A DNA stretch of 64,000 bases from Maribacter sedimenticola (GTDB lineage: Bacteria; Bacteroidota; Bacteroidia; Flavobacteriales; Flavobacteriaceae). The first letter of the stretch is position 1. The number at the start of each line of letters is the position of its first letter. The stretch covers positions 1-64,000 of the forward strand of contig NZ_FZNV01000001.1 of NCBI RefSeq assembly GCF_900188415.1. The letters are read 5' to 3'. The notes under the pieces are model-generated. The model made no database searches. It saw only the letters and a list, made by a program, of their open reading frames with translations, and was not told the origin of the DNA. Positions 37,822 through 46,781 of the stretch are shown piece by piece. The position numbers were made by a program, and so were the translations under genes.

Positions 37822-37848
37822 TTTGAATGGTAAAACTATTTAATTACT

Positions 37849-39201
37849 ATGCTTTTCACACAAGGTAGATATTCTGGGTTTATAACACCATTATCCTATA
37901 TTATGGATTTATTGGTGGTTAACCTATTTACCAATTTTCTGCCCATAAATTTTCAAAATCCATTACTCTTCCATAGTTATATAACCCTTGCGTGGGTTGT
38001 ATTGTCATTTAAAAATGAATTCTATGAAGTACACAGATATTCTAAAGTGGTTGCTTTATTAAGAAAACTCTTTACACAATTTATTTTTTTCTTTCTCATA
38101 CTGTATGCTTATATCGGTTTTTTTAAACAGCCATTAATGAGTCGTTTAGCTTTGGGTCAATATTTTGTTCTAGTATTTGTAGGCGTCGCTTTTTTCAAGT
38201 TTTTAAGCTATGTTTTGCTAATGCAATATAGGGGATTGTGGAAAGGAAATATTCGCAGAGTGGTAATCATTGGTAAAAACAGTAAAACTGATCAATTGAT
38301 ACAGGTTTTCAATGAACGCGAAGAGTTTGGTTACGAGTTTGTAAAACAATTTGATGCGAAAGGTAAAAATTTTGATATCATGTCATGTTTTATGTTTATT
38401 GTCAATAATAATATTGATGAAATATACTGTTCAGTTTCTGAAATGTCAAATAAAAAACTGAATGCCTTTATAAATTTTGCGGATAACAATCTAAAAACCC
38501 TTAAGTTTTTACCGGACAATAAAAATATCTTTTCCAAGAAACTCAAGTTTGAATATTACGACTATTTGCCAATCTTGTCCTTAAGGGATATTCCTTTACA
38601 TAATTCGGTAAACGCAGTTCTTAAAAGAGCTTTTGACATCGCCTTCTCATTATTTGTCATTTTTGGAATTTTAATTTGGTTAGGGCCTTTGCTAGCACTT
38701 TTGATAACATTGGAGTCCAGGGGGCCAGTATTCTTCATTCAGAAACGCACAGGTTTTGATAATCGGGAGTTTCAATGCTTTAAGTTTAGATCTATGGCGG
38801 TCAACGAATCTTCTGATCTTATGCAAGCTGGTAAAAATGATATGAGGGTAACCAAAATAGGTAAGTTCATCAGAAAGTCCAGTATAGACGAATTGCCACA
38901 ATTCTATAATGTACTTTTTGGAAATATGTCCGTAGTAGGGCCGCGCCCCCACATGTTGAAGCATACAGACGAATATGCAAGTAGGGTAGATAAGTATATG
39001 TTACGTCATTTTGTGAAGCCGGGTATAACAGGACTAGCACAAATACGTGGATATAGGGGTGAAATCGAAAAAGAAAGTGACATTCAGAATAGAATTAAAT
39101 TTGATATATTTTATGTGGAAAACTGGTCTTTCTTTCTTGATCTTAAAATTATAGTACAAACTGTTCTCAATGCAATTAGGGGAGAGGAAAAAGCATATTA
39201 A
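37849..39201 (+). CDS. Undecaprenyl-phosphate sugar phosphotransferase (WcaJ-like initiating enzyme)
   Basis: A 450-residue polyisoprenyl-phosphate hexose-1-phosphate transferase: several N-terminal membrane helices, a CoA-binding-like Rossmann middle region ('[19 protein letters not shown]'), then the catalytic domain with '[16 protein letters not shown]', '[17 protein letters not shown]', 'CFKFRSM', '[24 protein letters not shown]' and '[16 protein letters not shown]'. It loads the first sugar-phosphate onto undecaprenyl phosphate. G+C rises again here relative to the preceding 9 kb. Confidence 0.93.
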   Translation: MLFTQGRYSGFITPLSYIMDLLVVNLFTNFLPINFQNPLLFHSYITLAWVVLSFKNEFYEVHRYSKVVALLRKLFTQFIFFFLILYAYIGFFKQPLMSRLALGQYFVLVFVGVAFFKFLSYVLLMQYRGLWKGNIRRVVIIGKNSKTDQLIQVFNEREEFGYEFVKQFDAKGKNFDIMSCFMFIVNNNIDEIYCSVSEMSNKKLNAFINFADNNLKTLKFLPDNKNIFSKKLKFEYYDYLPILSLRDIPLHNSVNAVLKRAFDIAFSLFVIFGILIWLGPLLALLITLESRGPVFFIQKRTGFDNREFQCFKFRSMAVNESSDLMQAGKNDMRVTKIGKFIRKSSIDELPQFYNVLFGNMSVVGPRPHMLKHTDEYASRVDKYMLRHFVKPGITGLAQIRGYRGEIEKESDIQNRIKFDIFYVENWSFFLDLKIIVQTVLNAIRGEEKAY

Positions 39202-39206
39202 ATAAT

Positions 39207-40190
39207 ATGAAGAGAATTTTAATAACTGGAGCTGCAGGATTTTTGGGTTCCCATCTATGTGATCGGTTTATTGCAGAGGGCTTTCATGTAATTGGCATGG
39301 ATAATCTTATTACAGGCGATTTAAAGAATATTGCCCATCTTTTTCCACTGGAACATTTTGAATTTCACCATCATGATGTTTCTACCTTTGTTCATTTAGA
39401 AGGTAAACTGGATTATATTCTGCATTTTGCATCACCGGCCAGCCCTATAGACTATTTAAAGATTCCTATTGAAACATTAAAGGTTGGTTCTCTAGGGACC
39501 CTTAACCTTTTAGGATTGGCCAAACAAAAAAATTCAAGAATTTTGGTAGCCTCTACATCAGAAGTTTATGGCGACCCTTTGGTGCATCCCCAAAATGAAG
39601 AATATTACGGTAATGTTAGCCCCATAGGTCCACGTGGGGTCTATGATGAGGCAAAAAGGTTTATGGAGTCCATTACGATGGCGTATCATAGACATCATGG
39701 ACTAGATACCCGTATTGTACGTATATTTAATACCTATGGGCCTAGAATGCGCTTAAATGATGGAAGGGTGGTACCCGCGTTTATGGGGCAGGCTTTAAGA
39801 GGCGAGGATTTGACCGTTTTTGGTGATGGTTCACAAACTAGGTCTTTCTGTTATATTGATGATCAGGTTGAAGGAATATACCGTTTGTTATTTAGTGATT
39901 GTGTAGAACCGGTAAATATTGGAAATCCACACGAAACTACCATAAAGGAATTTGCGGAGGAAATTATTGCACTTACAGGCACAAAACAAAAAGTAATTTA
40001 CGTGCCATTGCCACAAGATGATCCCACTCAACGTCAACCAGACATTTCCAAAGCAAAAAAACTACTGGGCTGGGAGCCAAAAGTAAACAGGGCAGAAGGA
40101 CTTAAAATCGTATACGATTATTTCAAATCGTTGTCTCCAGAGGAACTTCAGAAGAAGGAACATAGAAATTTTACGGATAAAACTAATTAA
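39207..40190 (+). CDS. UDP-glucuronate decarboxylase (UDP-xylose synthase) type SDR
   Basis: A 327-residue SDR enzyme with '[17 protein letters not shown]', '[19 protein letters not shown]', '[15 protein letters not shown]', '[10 protein letters not shown]' (Tyr/Lys) and '[21 protein letters not shown]'. This combination, especially HFASPASP and RMRLNDGRV, marks UDP-xylose synthases. It would provide UDP-xylose for the polymer or its core. A UDP-glucose dehydrogenase is not in the window. Confidence 0.88.
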   Translation: MKRILITGAAGFLGSHLCDRFIAEGFHVIGMDNLITGDLKNIAHLFPLEHFEFHHHDVSTFVHLEGKLDYILHFASPASPIDYLKIPIETLKVGSLGTLNLLGLAKQKNSRILVASTSEVYGDPLVHPQNEEYYGNVSPIGPRGVYDEAKRFMESITMAYHRHHGLDTRIVRIFNTYGPRMRLNDGRVVPAFMGQALRGEDLTVFGDGSQTRSFCYIDDQVEGIYRLLFSDCVEPVNIGNPHETTIKEFAEEIIALTGTKQKVIYVPLPQDDPTQRQPDISKAKKLLGWEPKVNRAEGLKIVYDYFKSLSPEELQKKEHRNFTDKTN

Positions 40191-40215
40191 ACCTTATTTC
40201 ATCAAAAAATTACAC

Positions 40216-41487
40216 ATGAATATTTTAATACTTGGATCGGGTGGACGAGAACATACTTTTGCATGGAAGTTGGCTCAAAGTCCACGACTTTCAAAACTTT
40301 TTGTAGCTCCAGGAAATGCTGGTACAGCCACAATTGCAACTAATGTACCAATTGGTGTAAATGATTTTGAGGCAATTAAGGATTTTGTAATCAAAGAACA
40401 GATAGCAATGGTAGTTGTGGGTCCGGAGGATCCTTTGGTCAACGGGGTACATGATTATTTTTTGCAGGATGATGAATTAAAGAACATTGCGGTCATTGGA
40501 CCTGAAAAACTTGCCGCAACCTTAGAGGGCAGTAAGGAATTCGCAAAGGAATTCATGATGCGCCATAATATACCCACTGCACAGTATAAAAGTTTTACGG
40601 CAAATACTGTTGAAGATGGATTTAAATTTTTAGAGGAATTAAATCCTCCTTTTGTTTTAAAGGCCGATGGTCTTGCAGCTGGTAAGGGTGTCGTAATTCT
40701 CAATGACCTTAATGATGCCAAAAAGGAATTAAAGGCCATGTTGGTCCATGAAAAGTTTGGGTCTGCCAGTACCACTGTGGTAATAGAAGAATTTTTGGAT
40801 GGAATAGAATTAAGTGTTTTTGTACTTACAGATGGTATTTCATATAAAGTTCTTCCTACGGCAAAGGATTATAAACGAATTGGTGAAGGTGACACCGGAC
40901 TTAATACAGGAGGTATGGGGGCAATTTCACCCGTTCCTTTTGCAAGTAAGGAGTTCATGGACAAGATAGAGCACCAAATAGTTAAACCGACGGTAGAAGG
41001 ACTTAAAAAGGATAATATACCCTATAAGGGATTTATTTTTATTGGACTTATCAAAGTTGGTAACGATCCAAAGGTGATTGAGTATAATGTACGCATGGGC
41101 GATCCGGAAACGGAAGTAGTCTTGCCAAGATTAAAAAATGATTTGGTTGAGGTTTTTGAAGCGGTTGCCAACCAGACCTTGTCCAACATTGATCTTCAAT
41201 TAGATGGTCGTACGGCAACTACAGTAATGACCGTATCCGGAGGTTATCCTGGATCATATATAAAGGGTAAGGAAATTACCGGTATAGCGTCTATCGATGA
41301 TTCTTTGGTTTTTCATGCAGGAACCACATTACTTGATGGTAAGGTAGTTACCAACGGTGGTAGGGTAATGGCAATTACATCGTTTGGCGATGACTTTAAG
41401 TCGGCCTTGAACACATCGTATAAAAATGTGGAAAAACTTTCTTTTGAAGGAATGAATTATAGAAAAGATTTAGGTTTTGACCTATAA
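40216..41487 (+). CDS. purD: Phosphoribosylamine-glycine ligase
   Basis: A 423-residue ATP-grasp enzyme of standard length: 'NILILGSGGREHTFAWKLA', 'VVVGPEDPLVNGV', 'PFVLKADGLAAGKGVVI', 'TGGMGAISPVP' and 'EYNVRMGDPETEVVLPRL'. It makes GAR in purine synthesis. It stands between the polysaccharide genes and the flavobacterial DUF block, which makes it a convenient conserved right-hand anchor of the locus. A strong convergent hairpin follows. Confidence 0.96.
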   Translation: MNILILGSGGREHTFAWKLAQSPRLSKLFVAPGNAGTATIATNVPIGVNDFEAIKDFVIKEQIAMVVVGPEDPLVNGVHDYFLQDDELKNIAVIGPEKLAATLEGSKEFAKEFMMRHNIPTAQYKSFTANTVEDGFKFLEELNPPFVLKADGLAAGKGVVILNDLNDAKKELKAMLVHEKFGSASTTVVIEEFLDGIELSVFVLTDGISYKVLPTAKDYKRIGEGDTGLNTGGMGAISPVPFASKEFMDKIEHQIVKPTVEGLKKDNIPYKGFIFIGLIKVGNDPKVIEYNVRMGDPETEVVLPRLKNDLVEVFEAVANQTLSNIDLQLDGRTATTVMTVSGGYPGSYIKGKEITGIASIDDSLVFHAGTTLLDGKVVTNGGRVMAITSFGDDFKSALNTSYKNVEKLSFEGMNYRKDLGFDL

Positions 41488-41488
41488 A

Positions 41489-41533
41489 AGAATGGCCTTA
41501 TAAAAGTTTCGTGTACTTCTATAAGGCCATTCT
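41489..41533. terminator. Bidirectional hairpin between purD and the convergent small gene
   Basis: Perfect 14-bp arms AGAATGGCCTTATA (41489-41502) and its complement (41520-41533), continued inside by AAGT/ACTT. No T run follows, so termination is inferred from the convergent arrangement. Confidence 0.6.
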
Positions 41534-41547
41534 GGAATTCTTGTAAA

Positions 41548-41772
41548 CTATAGGTAAGAGTGAGAAGTACTAGTGGAATCCTCATCCCCTTTATCATTAT
41601 ACTTTTTTAGCTCGAGCATCCAATAAATAAATGCAGCGGTCCCGATTAACATAAACAACCAGTTTACGATGTTAGACAGGGTCCAGCTTTCAGCAAATCT
41701 AAAAGGGTCCATCGTGTATTTGAATATCACATTTACAAACAAATCGGCTATACCTTCAAAAAATGATTTCAT
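41548..41772 (-). CDS. Small membrane protein, DUF6341-like
   Basis: A 74-residue protein with one clear membrane helix (ILNWLFMLIGTAAFIYWMLEL-like region at ~33-53; the actual text is NIVNWLFMLIGTAAFIYWML) and a polar, Asp/Ser-rich tail. 'MKSFFEGIADLFVNVIFK' and the WLFMLIG..A.IYWM.ELK pattern match a family found beside DUF6427 genes in flavobacteria, labelled DUF6341 as I recall; some database entries wrongly call it uracil phosphoribosyltransferase. It is divergent from the DUF6427 gene, 40 bp apart. Function unknown. Confidence 0.68.
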   Translation of the reverse strand: MKSFFEGIADLFVNVIFKYTMDPFRFAESWTLSNIVNWLFMLIGTAAFIYWMLELKKYNDKGDEDSTSTSHSYL

Positions 41773-41792
41773 CTTATTACTATATTTACCAG

Positions 41793-41800
41793 CAAAAATA
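41793..41800 (-). promoter_or_regulatory. -7 element (TATTTTTG) for the DUF6341-like gene
   Basis: On the minus strand TATTTTTG fits TAnnTTTG and lies 21 bases upstream of the ATG, within the 40-bp divergent gap. Confidence 0.45.
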
Positions 41801-41812
41801 TAAAAAGCTTAG

Positions 41813-42742
41813 ATGATTTCAAGCATTTTTGAGAAAACAAAACCAGTCAATTTTATAATTCTCCTTGTTTTTTTGTTTCTTTTTTATTGGGGAGTTCAAT
41901 TTTACTTGCTTAACAACACTATTTTAGATTTAAAAATAGGAGCAACCATAGGCATTTTGGGCACCGTGCTGTTTAGCGTTTTCGTGGTAGATTTTATTGT
42001 TAAAAGAAATAAATTAACGGCGAATAATTCTTTCGCAATCCTATATTTTACCATTCTTTTCGTGGTTTTTCCGGAAACACTGGGAGATAGTAACGCAATT
42101 TTTACCACCTTTTTTCTTTTACTGGCCATGCGTCGTTTATTGAGTATAAAATCTCTTAAGAATATTAAACTAAAAATATTTGATGCTGCTCTTTGGATAT
42201 GTATTGCTAGCATTTTTTATGAATGGGCCTTGCTATATTTAATATTGGTCTTTGCGGCAATTTACATCTATGAACCTAAAAATATTAGAAATTGGCTTAT
42301 CTTCCTATCCGTTGGTTTTTGTTTTTTTATGATTTTATATAGTGTTCTAGTGCTTATGGGCAAAACATCCTTCTTAACCGATCACTATGATTTTGCCGTT
42401 GATTTTAATTCATTGTTTCCCATTAAATGGTGGTCAAGTATAAAATTGACCTTGTATGCATTAATGAATATTGGTCTTGGGTTTTGGATTTTTATTAGGT
42501 TGGGCAGTACAGGCACCGGTAAGGTCACGGTTATGAGGCTCATTGCCCTTTCGTTTATTATTGGTTTAGTGGTCAATTTACTGGTAGCTTCTGAAAATAC
42601 AAATGCGGTCATGATCACATTTTTTCCTTCAGTAATATTTATGGTGAATTATCTTGAATCTATAAAAAAACCAAAATTTCTAGAATTAATACTTATAACT
42701 AGTATTGTTGCCCCTTTAATAGTATTCTTCACCAAACTTTAG
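41813..42742 (+). CDS. DUF6427 family integral membrane protein
   Basis: A 309-residue protein with about nine membrane helices, starting 'MISSIFEKTKPVNFIILLVFL', the usual opening of the flavobacterial DUF6427 family. No catalytic motif is visible. The block purD, DUF6341-like, DUF6427, DUF4254, GT9 appears as a conserved set in many flavobacteria (from memory), next to polysaccharide genes, so a role in envelope glycan assembly is possible but unproven. Confidence 0.75.
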   Translation: MISSIFEKTKPVNFIILLVFLFLFYWGVQFYLLNNTILDLKIGATIGILGTVLFSVFVVDFIVKRNKLTANNSFAILYFTILFVVFPETLGDSNAIFTTFFLLLAMRRLLSIKSLKNIKLKIFDAALWICIASIFYEWALLYLILVFAAIYIYEPKNIRNWLIFLSVGFCFFMILYSVLVLMGKTSFLTDHYDFAVDFNSLFPIKWWSSIKLTLYALMNIGLGFWIFIRLGSTGTGKVTVMRLIALSFIIGLVVNLLVASENTNAVMITFFPSVIFMVNYLESIKKPKFLELILITSIVAPLIVFFTKL

Positions 42743-42759
42743 GTTTGTTCTTTAAACTT

Positions 42760-42767
42760 TATCTTTG
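42760..42767 (+). promoter_or_regulatory. -7 element (TATCTTTG) for the DUF4254 gene
   Basis: TATCTTTG fits TAnnTTTG and ends 13 bases before the ATG, in the 38-bp gap after the DUF6427 gene. Confidence 0.45.
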
Positions 42768-42780
42768 TAAAAAATAAAAT

Positions 42781-43383
42781 ATGTTCAGCAACTTTGCTTT
42801 TACCATTTTTAACGAGAGTATAGATAATTATCATCTTAAGGATGATGTTTATCAGGATTTCACCAATCCGTATCCGGCAGATAGTATTGAACATTTACTT
42901 TATAGAAAAAACTGGATAGATACCGTCCAATGGCATTATGAAGATATTATACGTAACCCTGAAATTGACCCTAAGGACGCATTGGTCTTAAAACGTAAAA
43001 TTGATGCCAGTAATCAAGATAGAACGGATTTGGTTGAATATATCGATAGTTATTTCCTAAACAAATACCAATCGGTACAAGTAAAAAGTGAAGCTACTAT
43101 CAATACGGAAAGTCCTGCTTGGGCCATTGACCGTCTTTCTATTTTAGCGTTAAAGATTTATCATATGAAGGAGGAAGCAAGCCGTATAGATGCTTCTGAG
43201 GAACATAAGGCCAAATGTCAATCCAAATTGGATATTCTTTTGGAGCAAAAGAAAGATCTTTCCCAGGCAATAGACCAATTGATATTGGATATTGAGAACG
43301 GCAACAAATACATGAAAGTGTACAAACAAATGAAAATGTATAACGATGAGGAACTAAACCCCATCCTTCGTGGAAAAAAATAG
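42781..43383 (+). CDS. DUF4254 domain-containing protein
   Basis: A 200-residue soluble, helical protein. 'NPYPADSIEHLLYRKNWIDTVQWHYEDIIR' near the N-terminus and 'IDRLSILALKIYHMKEEASR' are the conserved blocks of DUF4254. The family is regularly linked to a GT9 glycosyltransferase, as here, where the two genes overlap by 14 bases. Function is unknown; a regulatory or accessory role to the glycosyltransferase is only suggested by the coupling. Confidence 0.82.
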   Translation: MFSNFAFTIFNESIDNYHLKDDVYQDFTNPYPADSIEHLLYRKNWIDTVQWHYEDIIRNPEIDPKDALVLKRKIDASNQDRTDLVEYIDSYFLNKYQSVQVKSEATINTESPAWAIDRLSILALKIYHMKEEASRIDASEEHKAKCQSKLDILLEQKKDLSQAIDQLILDIENGNKYMKVYKQMKMYNDEELNPILRGKK

Positions 43384-44425
43384 AACACCCCATATTTTGG
43401 TTATCCGTTTATCTGCCATGGGAGATGTTGCCATGACCGTACCCATACTGTACGGACTTATAAAAAAATATCCAGATTTACATATAACGGTTGTTACCAA
43501 ACCTTTTTTTAGCCCAATTATAGCACAAATACCTAGAGTCAAGGTTGTTCCTGCCAATGTCAAGCAAAAACATAAAGGATTTTTTGGGCTCTGGAAACTG
43601 TATAGCGAGCTAAAGGTGTTGAATATTGATGGTGTTGCAGATTTGCACAATGTATTGCGTAGCTCAATTTTAAAACAATTCTTTAGGTTGCAATCTGTTC
43701 CCTTTATACAAATGGATAAGGGAAGAAAGGACAAGAAACAATTGACCGATCCAAACAGGAAGTTTTTTAAGCCATTAAAAACTACATTTGAGCGCTATGC
43801 TGCTGTTTTTGACAAGCTTGGTTATCCCATAGGTATCAATGAAATGCATTCCTTGCCTAAGAAACAAATTCCTTTAAAGAAGAAGGAATTTGTTGTAACA
43901 CAAACCAAAATTCATATTGGTATAGCGCCTTTTGCAGCGTTTGCAGGCAAAACATATCCAACGGAGTTAATGGAAAAGGTTATTGCTTTACTAGATAATA
44001 CCAAAAAGTATTCTATTGTTCTTTTTGGTGGATCGGAACAGGAAAAAAAGCAACTGACCGTATGGGAAAAGTCATTTACACAAGTAAAGAATATTGCAGG
44101 TATGTATGATTTTAAAGATGAATTGGCCGTGATATCCAATTTAGATTTAATGATTGCCATGGATAGCGGTAATGCCCATTTGGCAGCTATGTATTCGGTA
44201 CCTACACTAACATTATGGGGCGTTACACATCCCTATGCCGGTTTTTATCCTTTTCAACAACCAATTTCAAACGCTTTATTGGCCGATCGAGAACAATATC
44301 CAAAAATACCTACTTCTATTTATGGAAATAAGGTGCCAGAGGGTTACGAAGATGTAATGAGAACCATTACCCCGGAATCCGTTGTTCAAAAAATCAATGA
44401 GATTTTAAGTGAACAGTCTTCCTAA
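43370..44425 (+). CDS. Glycosyltransferase family 9 (heptosyltransferase-like)
   Basis: A 351-residue GT-B enzyme with 'HILVIRLSAMGDVAMTVPIL' at the N-terminus, 'GIAPFAAFAGKTYP' and 'MDSGNAHLAAMYSVPTLTLWG' near the C-terminus, the GT9 nucleotide-sugar signature. GT9 enzymes add heptose to the inner core of LPS, though in Bacteroidota the donor may differ. The GTG start at 43370 lies inside the DUF4254 gene, implying coupled translation. It converges on tetR with a 6-bp gap and no terminator. Confidence 0.88.
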   Translation: MEKNRTPHILVIRLSAMGDVAMTVPILYGLIKKYPDLHITVVTKPFFSPIIAQIPRVKVVPANVKQKHKGFFGLWKLYSELKVLNIDGVADLHNVLRSSILKQFFRLQSVPFIQMDKGRKDKKQLTDPNRKFFKPLKTTFERYAAVFDKLGYPIGINEMHSLPKKQIPLKKKEFVVTQTKIHIGIAPFAAFAGKTYPTELMEKVIALLDNTKKYSIVLFGGSEQEKKQLTVWEKSFTQVKNIAGMYDFKDELAVISNLDLMIAMDSGNAHLAAMYSVPTLTLWGVTHPYAGFYPFQQPISNALLADREQYPKIPTSIYGNKVPEGYEDVMRTITPESVVQKINEILSEQSS

Positions 44426-44431
44426 ATTGGA

Positions 44432-45049
44432 TTAAGTGGTAACGGCTTTGGGTTCCAAACTTTTAAAATATTGTCGCAATTGTGCCATAAACCTATATTT
44501 TTTGGCACTGGGTGAACTGCCTACCATTAAGGTCCGCACGCCAAAATAAGAACTCATTAAAAAAGTGGTTACAGCTTCGCAATCTACATGTCTGTCCAAA
44601 AAACCGTTGAACTTTCCTTTCTGTAATGCGGTAATTAAATTGACCTCCCAAACCGTAACGATTTCGTTTAAATGCTGCATTATAACATCATTCTTTCCAT
44701 TAAACTCGGCAATGAAATTATGAAGTATACAACCGTAATCCATATCATTGTGAACGGCCGTTTCCATGGCATTATCAAAACAGGCAGTAATCAAATTTAA
44801 AGGATTTTCATGACCTTCTAATGGTTCAATTAATGTACTGTACACTTTACGGGCCATTAAATTCTGAATGATCTGTACAAAAAAATCCTCTTTGGATTCA
44901 AAATGATAATAGAAAGCCCCTTTAGAAAGGTTCAACTCCTTTAAAATATCATCTACACTTGTATTATAATATCCCTTGGAATAAAATAACTGTAGTCCGG
45001 TAACTTGAATTCTGTGCATGGTGGCCATGCGCTTTAGGCTCTTGTTCAT
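44432..45049 (-). CDS. TetR/AcrR family transcriptional regulator
   Basis: A 205-residue repressor with an N-terminal helix-turn-helix ('GLQLFYSKGYYNTSVDDILKEL...GAFYYHFESKEDFF') and an all-helical ligand domain. The open frame reaches 45091, but ATG 45049 gives the normal TetR start and leaves a palindrome (45073-45084) 24 bases upstream, the expected place for autoregulation. A related site occurs upstream of the DUF2064-SusC operon (54843-54860). The gene lies downstream of arsS on the same strand, behind a terminator, and may control the organoarsenic-type locus. The inducer is unknown. Confidence 0.88.
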   Translation of the reverse strand: MNKSLKRMATMHRIQVTGLQLFYSKGYYNTSVDDILKELNLSKGAFYYHFESKEDFFVQIIQNLMARKVYSTLIEPLEGHENPLNLITACFDNAMETAVHNDMDYGCILHNFIAEFNGKNDVIMQHLNEIVTVWEVNLITALQKGKFNGFLDRHVDCEAVTTFLMSSYFGVRTLMVGSSPSAKKYRFMAQLRQYFKSLEPKAVTT

Positions 45050-45063
45050 AATATGTAGATTTG

Positions 45064-45086
45064 GGTCTAACCGACCATATGGTCTA
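45064..45086. promoter_or_regulatory. Operator-like palindromes upstream of tetR
   Basis: A perfect 12-bp palindrome GACCATATGGTC (45073-45084) overlaps a second, GGTC-TAACC-GACC (45064-45076). The extended site AACCGACCATATGGTCTA resembles the site at 54843-54860. It sits 24-37 bases upstream of the tetR ATG. Confidence 0.6.
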
Positions 45087-45479
45087 TTCAAAGAACAGAT
45101 TTTATGTACTGTGGAAGTATATTTCTAGTTGAACGGCACAGTAAACTCGGTAAAAGTTGATTTTACCGATGAAATACAAGGAAATTTTTACCAAAAACAA
45201 ACTCATTAGTCTGTTATAATATGTTGTTTTATAGAAAGTTACAAAGTAGATACTGATTATTAAAATTGACAACGGTCTGATTTTTGAAAATGGAGGTTTT
45301 CAAAATATGATGAACCAGTTAGAATCCACAATCTATAATTGTCAGAGAATTGAACAAAAAAGCATAAGCTGCATTTTATTGTTTCACAAAAACCTGGAAT
45401 TATTATTGGCGGATTGATATTAGCTTAACAATGAGGTCCGGAAATAGTTTAAGTGCTGTATATATATGTCAATGCCGAA

Positions 45480-45520
45480 AATTCAAGGATGATTTATTGA
45501 TTGTAAATCATCCTTGAATT
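45480..45520 (-). terminator. Terminator hairpin downstream of arsS
   Basis: Perfect 17-bp arms (AATTCAAGGATGATTTA and complement) around a 7-base loop; on the minus strand the stem is followed by TTTT. It begins 8 bases after the arsS stop. Confidence 0.75.
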
Positions 45521-45527
45521 TTTAAAA

Positions 45528-46583
45528 TTAGGCTACCGTACCTTGGCAACTACTACCGGCCCCTGCGGTACAGCCATAGCAATGTTGGGAAATAATGATA
45601 TTCCTATCATTTAATATATCCTCATTGTAGTCTTTTATATGTTTTACTTTACTGGCCACTTTTAAATCCAACATTTGGTTAAAATCGCAATCATAAAGCC
45701 AACCGTCCCAACTAATGGAAATGGTATTGGTACACATTACATTGGCAACTGCACTGGGGTTATATGCCTCTACTAGTGCATACATGTAGTCCTCATAATT
45801 TTCAGATGCGATCAAATAATCCAAAAAGCGGGCAATAGGTAAATTGGTTATCGCAAAGAGATTATGAAACTGAATGCCAAAATCCTCTTTCAGCGCTTTT
45901 TTAAAATCTTTTTCCATAGCTGCCTGATCACCGGGCAAATATGCTCCAGATGGATTATACACCAAATCTAACCTTAAATCGCTGCCCGGTAGCCCGTATC
46001 CTCTTTCATTAAGTTCTTGCAATGCTTTTATCGATTTGTCAAAAACACCGTCTCCACGTTGCTTATCTGTCTTTCCTCTGGTGTAATGTGGCATGGATGA
46101 TATGACGTGCACATTGTGTTTTTTAAAGAAATCCGGCAGATCATGATATTTTTTATTGGCACGTATGATGGTCAAGTTAGATCGCACGATAAAATCCTTG
46201 ATTCCTGCTTTGGCGGCCTCTTCAACGAACCATCTAAAATCCGGATTCATTTCCGGTGCTCCACCCGTTAAATCCAACGTGTGGGCCCCTGTGTTTTTAA
46301 TGACCTCCAGGCATAATTGCATTGTTTCTCTGGTCATAATCTCCTTACGGTCCGGTCCTGCATCCACATGACAGTGCTCGCAAACTTGATTGCACATATA
46401 GCCTACATTAATTTGCAGGATTTCCAATTTTTTAGGGCGAAGTGGAAAATGTCCAATTTTTGCAATTTGATCCTTAAAATAAGGTAGTTCCCCATCAGCA
46501 AATATTCCGCCATTAAGTATTTCAAGTTGTTTATTGGAAACCGCTAAATCGTTTCCTTTTGCCTTTAATGATTTTGTAGCCAT
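45528..46583 (-). CDS. arsS: Arsenosugar biosynthesis radical SAM protein ArsS
   Basis: A 351-residue radical SAM protein with the cluster motif CNQVCEHC (Cys 64, 68, 71), 'TLDLTGGAPEMNP' (GGE-like SAM region) and a Cys-rich C-terminus 'QHCYGCTAGAGSSCQG', the hallmark of the radical SAM/Cys-rich (DUF3641) family. ArsS uses SAM to attach a 5'-deoxyadenosyl group to dimethylated arsenic on the way to arsenosugars. The arsenic methyltransferase ArsM is not in this window. A 198-bp leader separates it from the fusion gene upstream; a heptamer repeat lies just before the ATG. Family call is firm; pathway role in this organism is inferred. Confidence 0.92.
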   Translation of the reverse strand: MATKSLKAKGNDLAVSNKQLEILNGGIFADGELPYFKDQIAKIGHFPLRPKKLEILQINVGYMCNQVCEHCHVDAGPDRKEIMTRETMQLCLEVIKNTGAHTLDLTGGAPEMNPDFRWFVEEAAKAGIKDFIVRSNLTIIRANKKYHDLPDFFKKHNVHVISSMPHYTRGKTDKQRGDGVFDKSIKALQELNERGYGLPGSDLRLDLVYNPSGAYLPGDQAAMEKDFKKALKEDFGIQFHNLFAITNLPIARFLDYLIASENYEDYMYALVEAYNPSAVANVMCTNTISISWDGWLYDCDFNQMLDLKVASKVKHIKDYNEDILNDRNIIISQHCYGCTAGAGSSCQGTVA

Positions 46584-46590
46584 TTTTTTA

Positions 46591-46618
46591 GTTGTTCGTT
46601 GTTCGTTGTTCGTTGTCG
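46591..46618 (-). repeat. Heptanucleotide tandem repeat before arsS
   Basis: Three exact copies of GTTGTTC (46591-46611) and a degenerate fourth (GTTGTCG) sit 8 bases upstream of the arsS ATG (read on the minus strand as GAACAAC repeats). Confidence 0.85.
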
Positions 46619-46781
46619 GTATTATTTAAAATGCTTCAAATTCTAACATTACAACATATAATTTCTTTTTCTTTTTAATAGATGTTTATGGTAAACACCC
46701 TATTTGCAATATCTTATTTAAATTTAAGTGAATTGGCTTCTAGAGGTGGATGCTTGGAACAACCAACAACCTAAACAAAAT

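Larger units (their letters stand above)
45050..45527. other. 478-bp intergenic region between arsS and tetR
   Basis: It contains the tetR operator-like palindromes (45064-45086) and the arsS terminator hairpin (45480-45520). The A+T-rich middle (about 45130-45470) shows no ORF with coding character, no RNA gene and no exact TAnnTTTG element on the minus strand. Confidence 0.6.
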
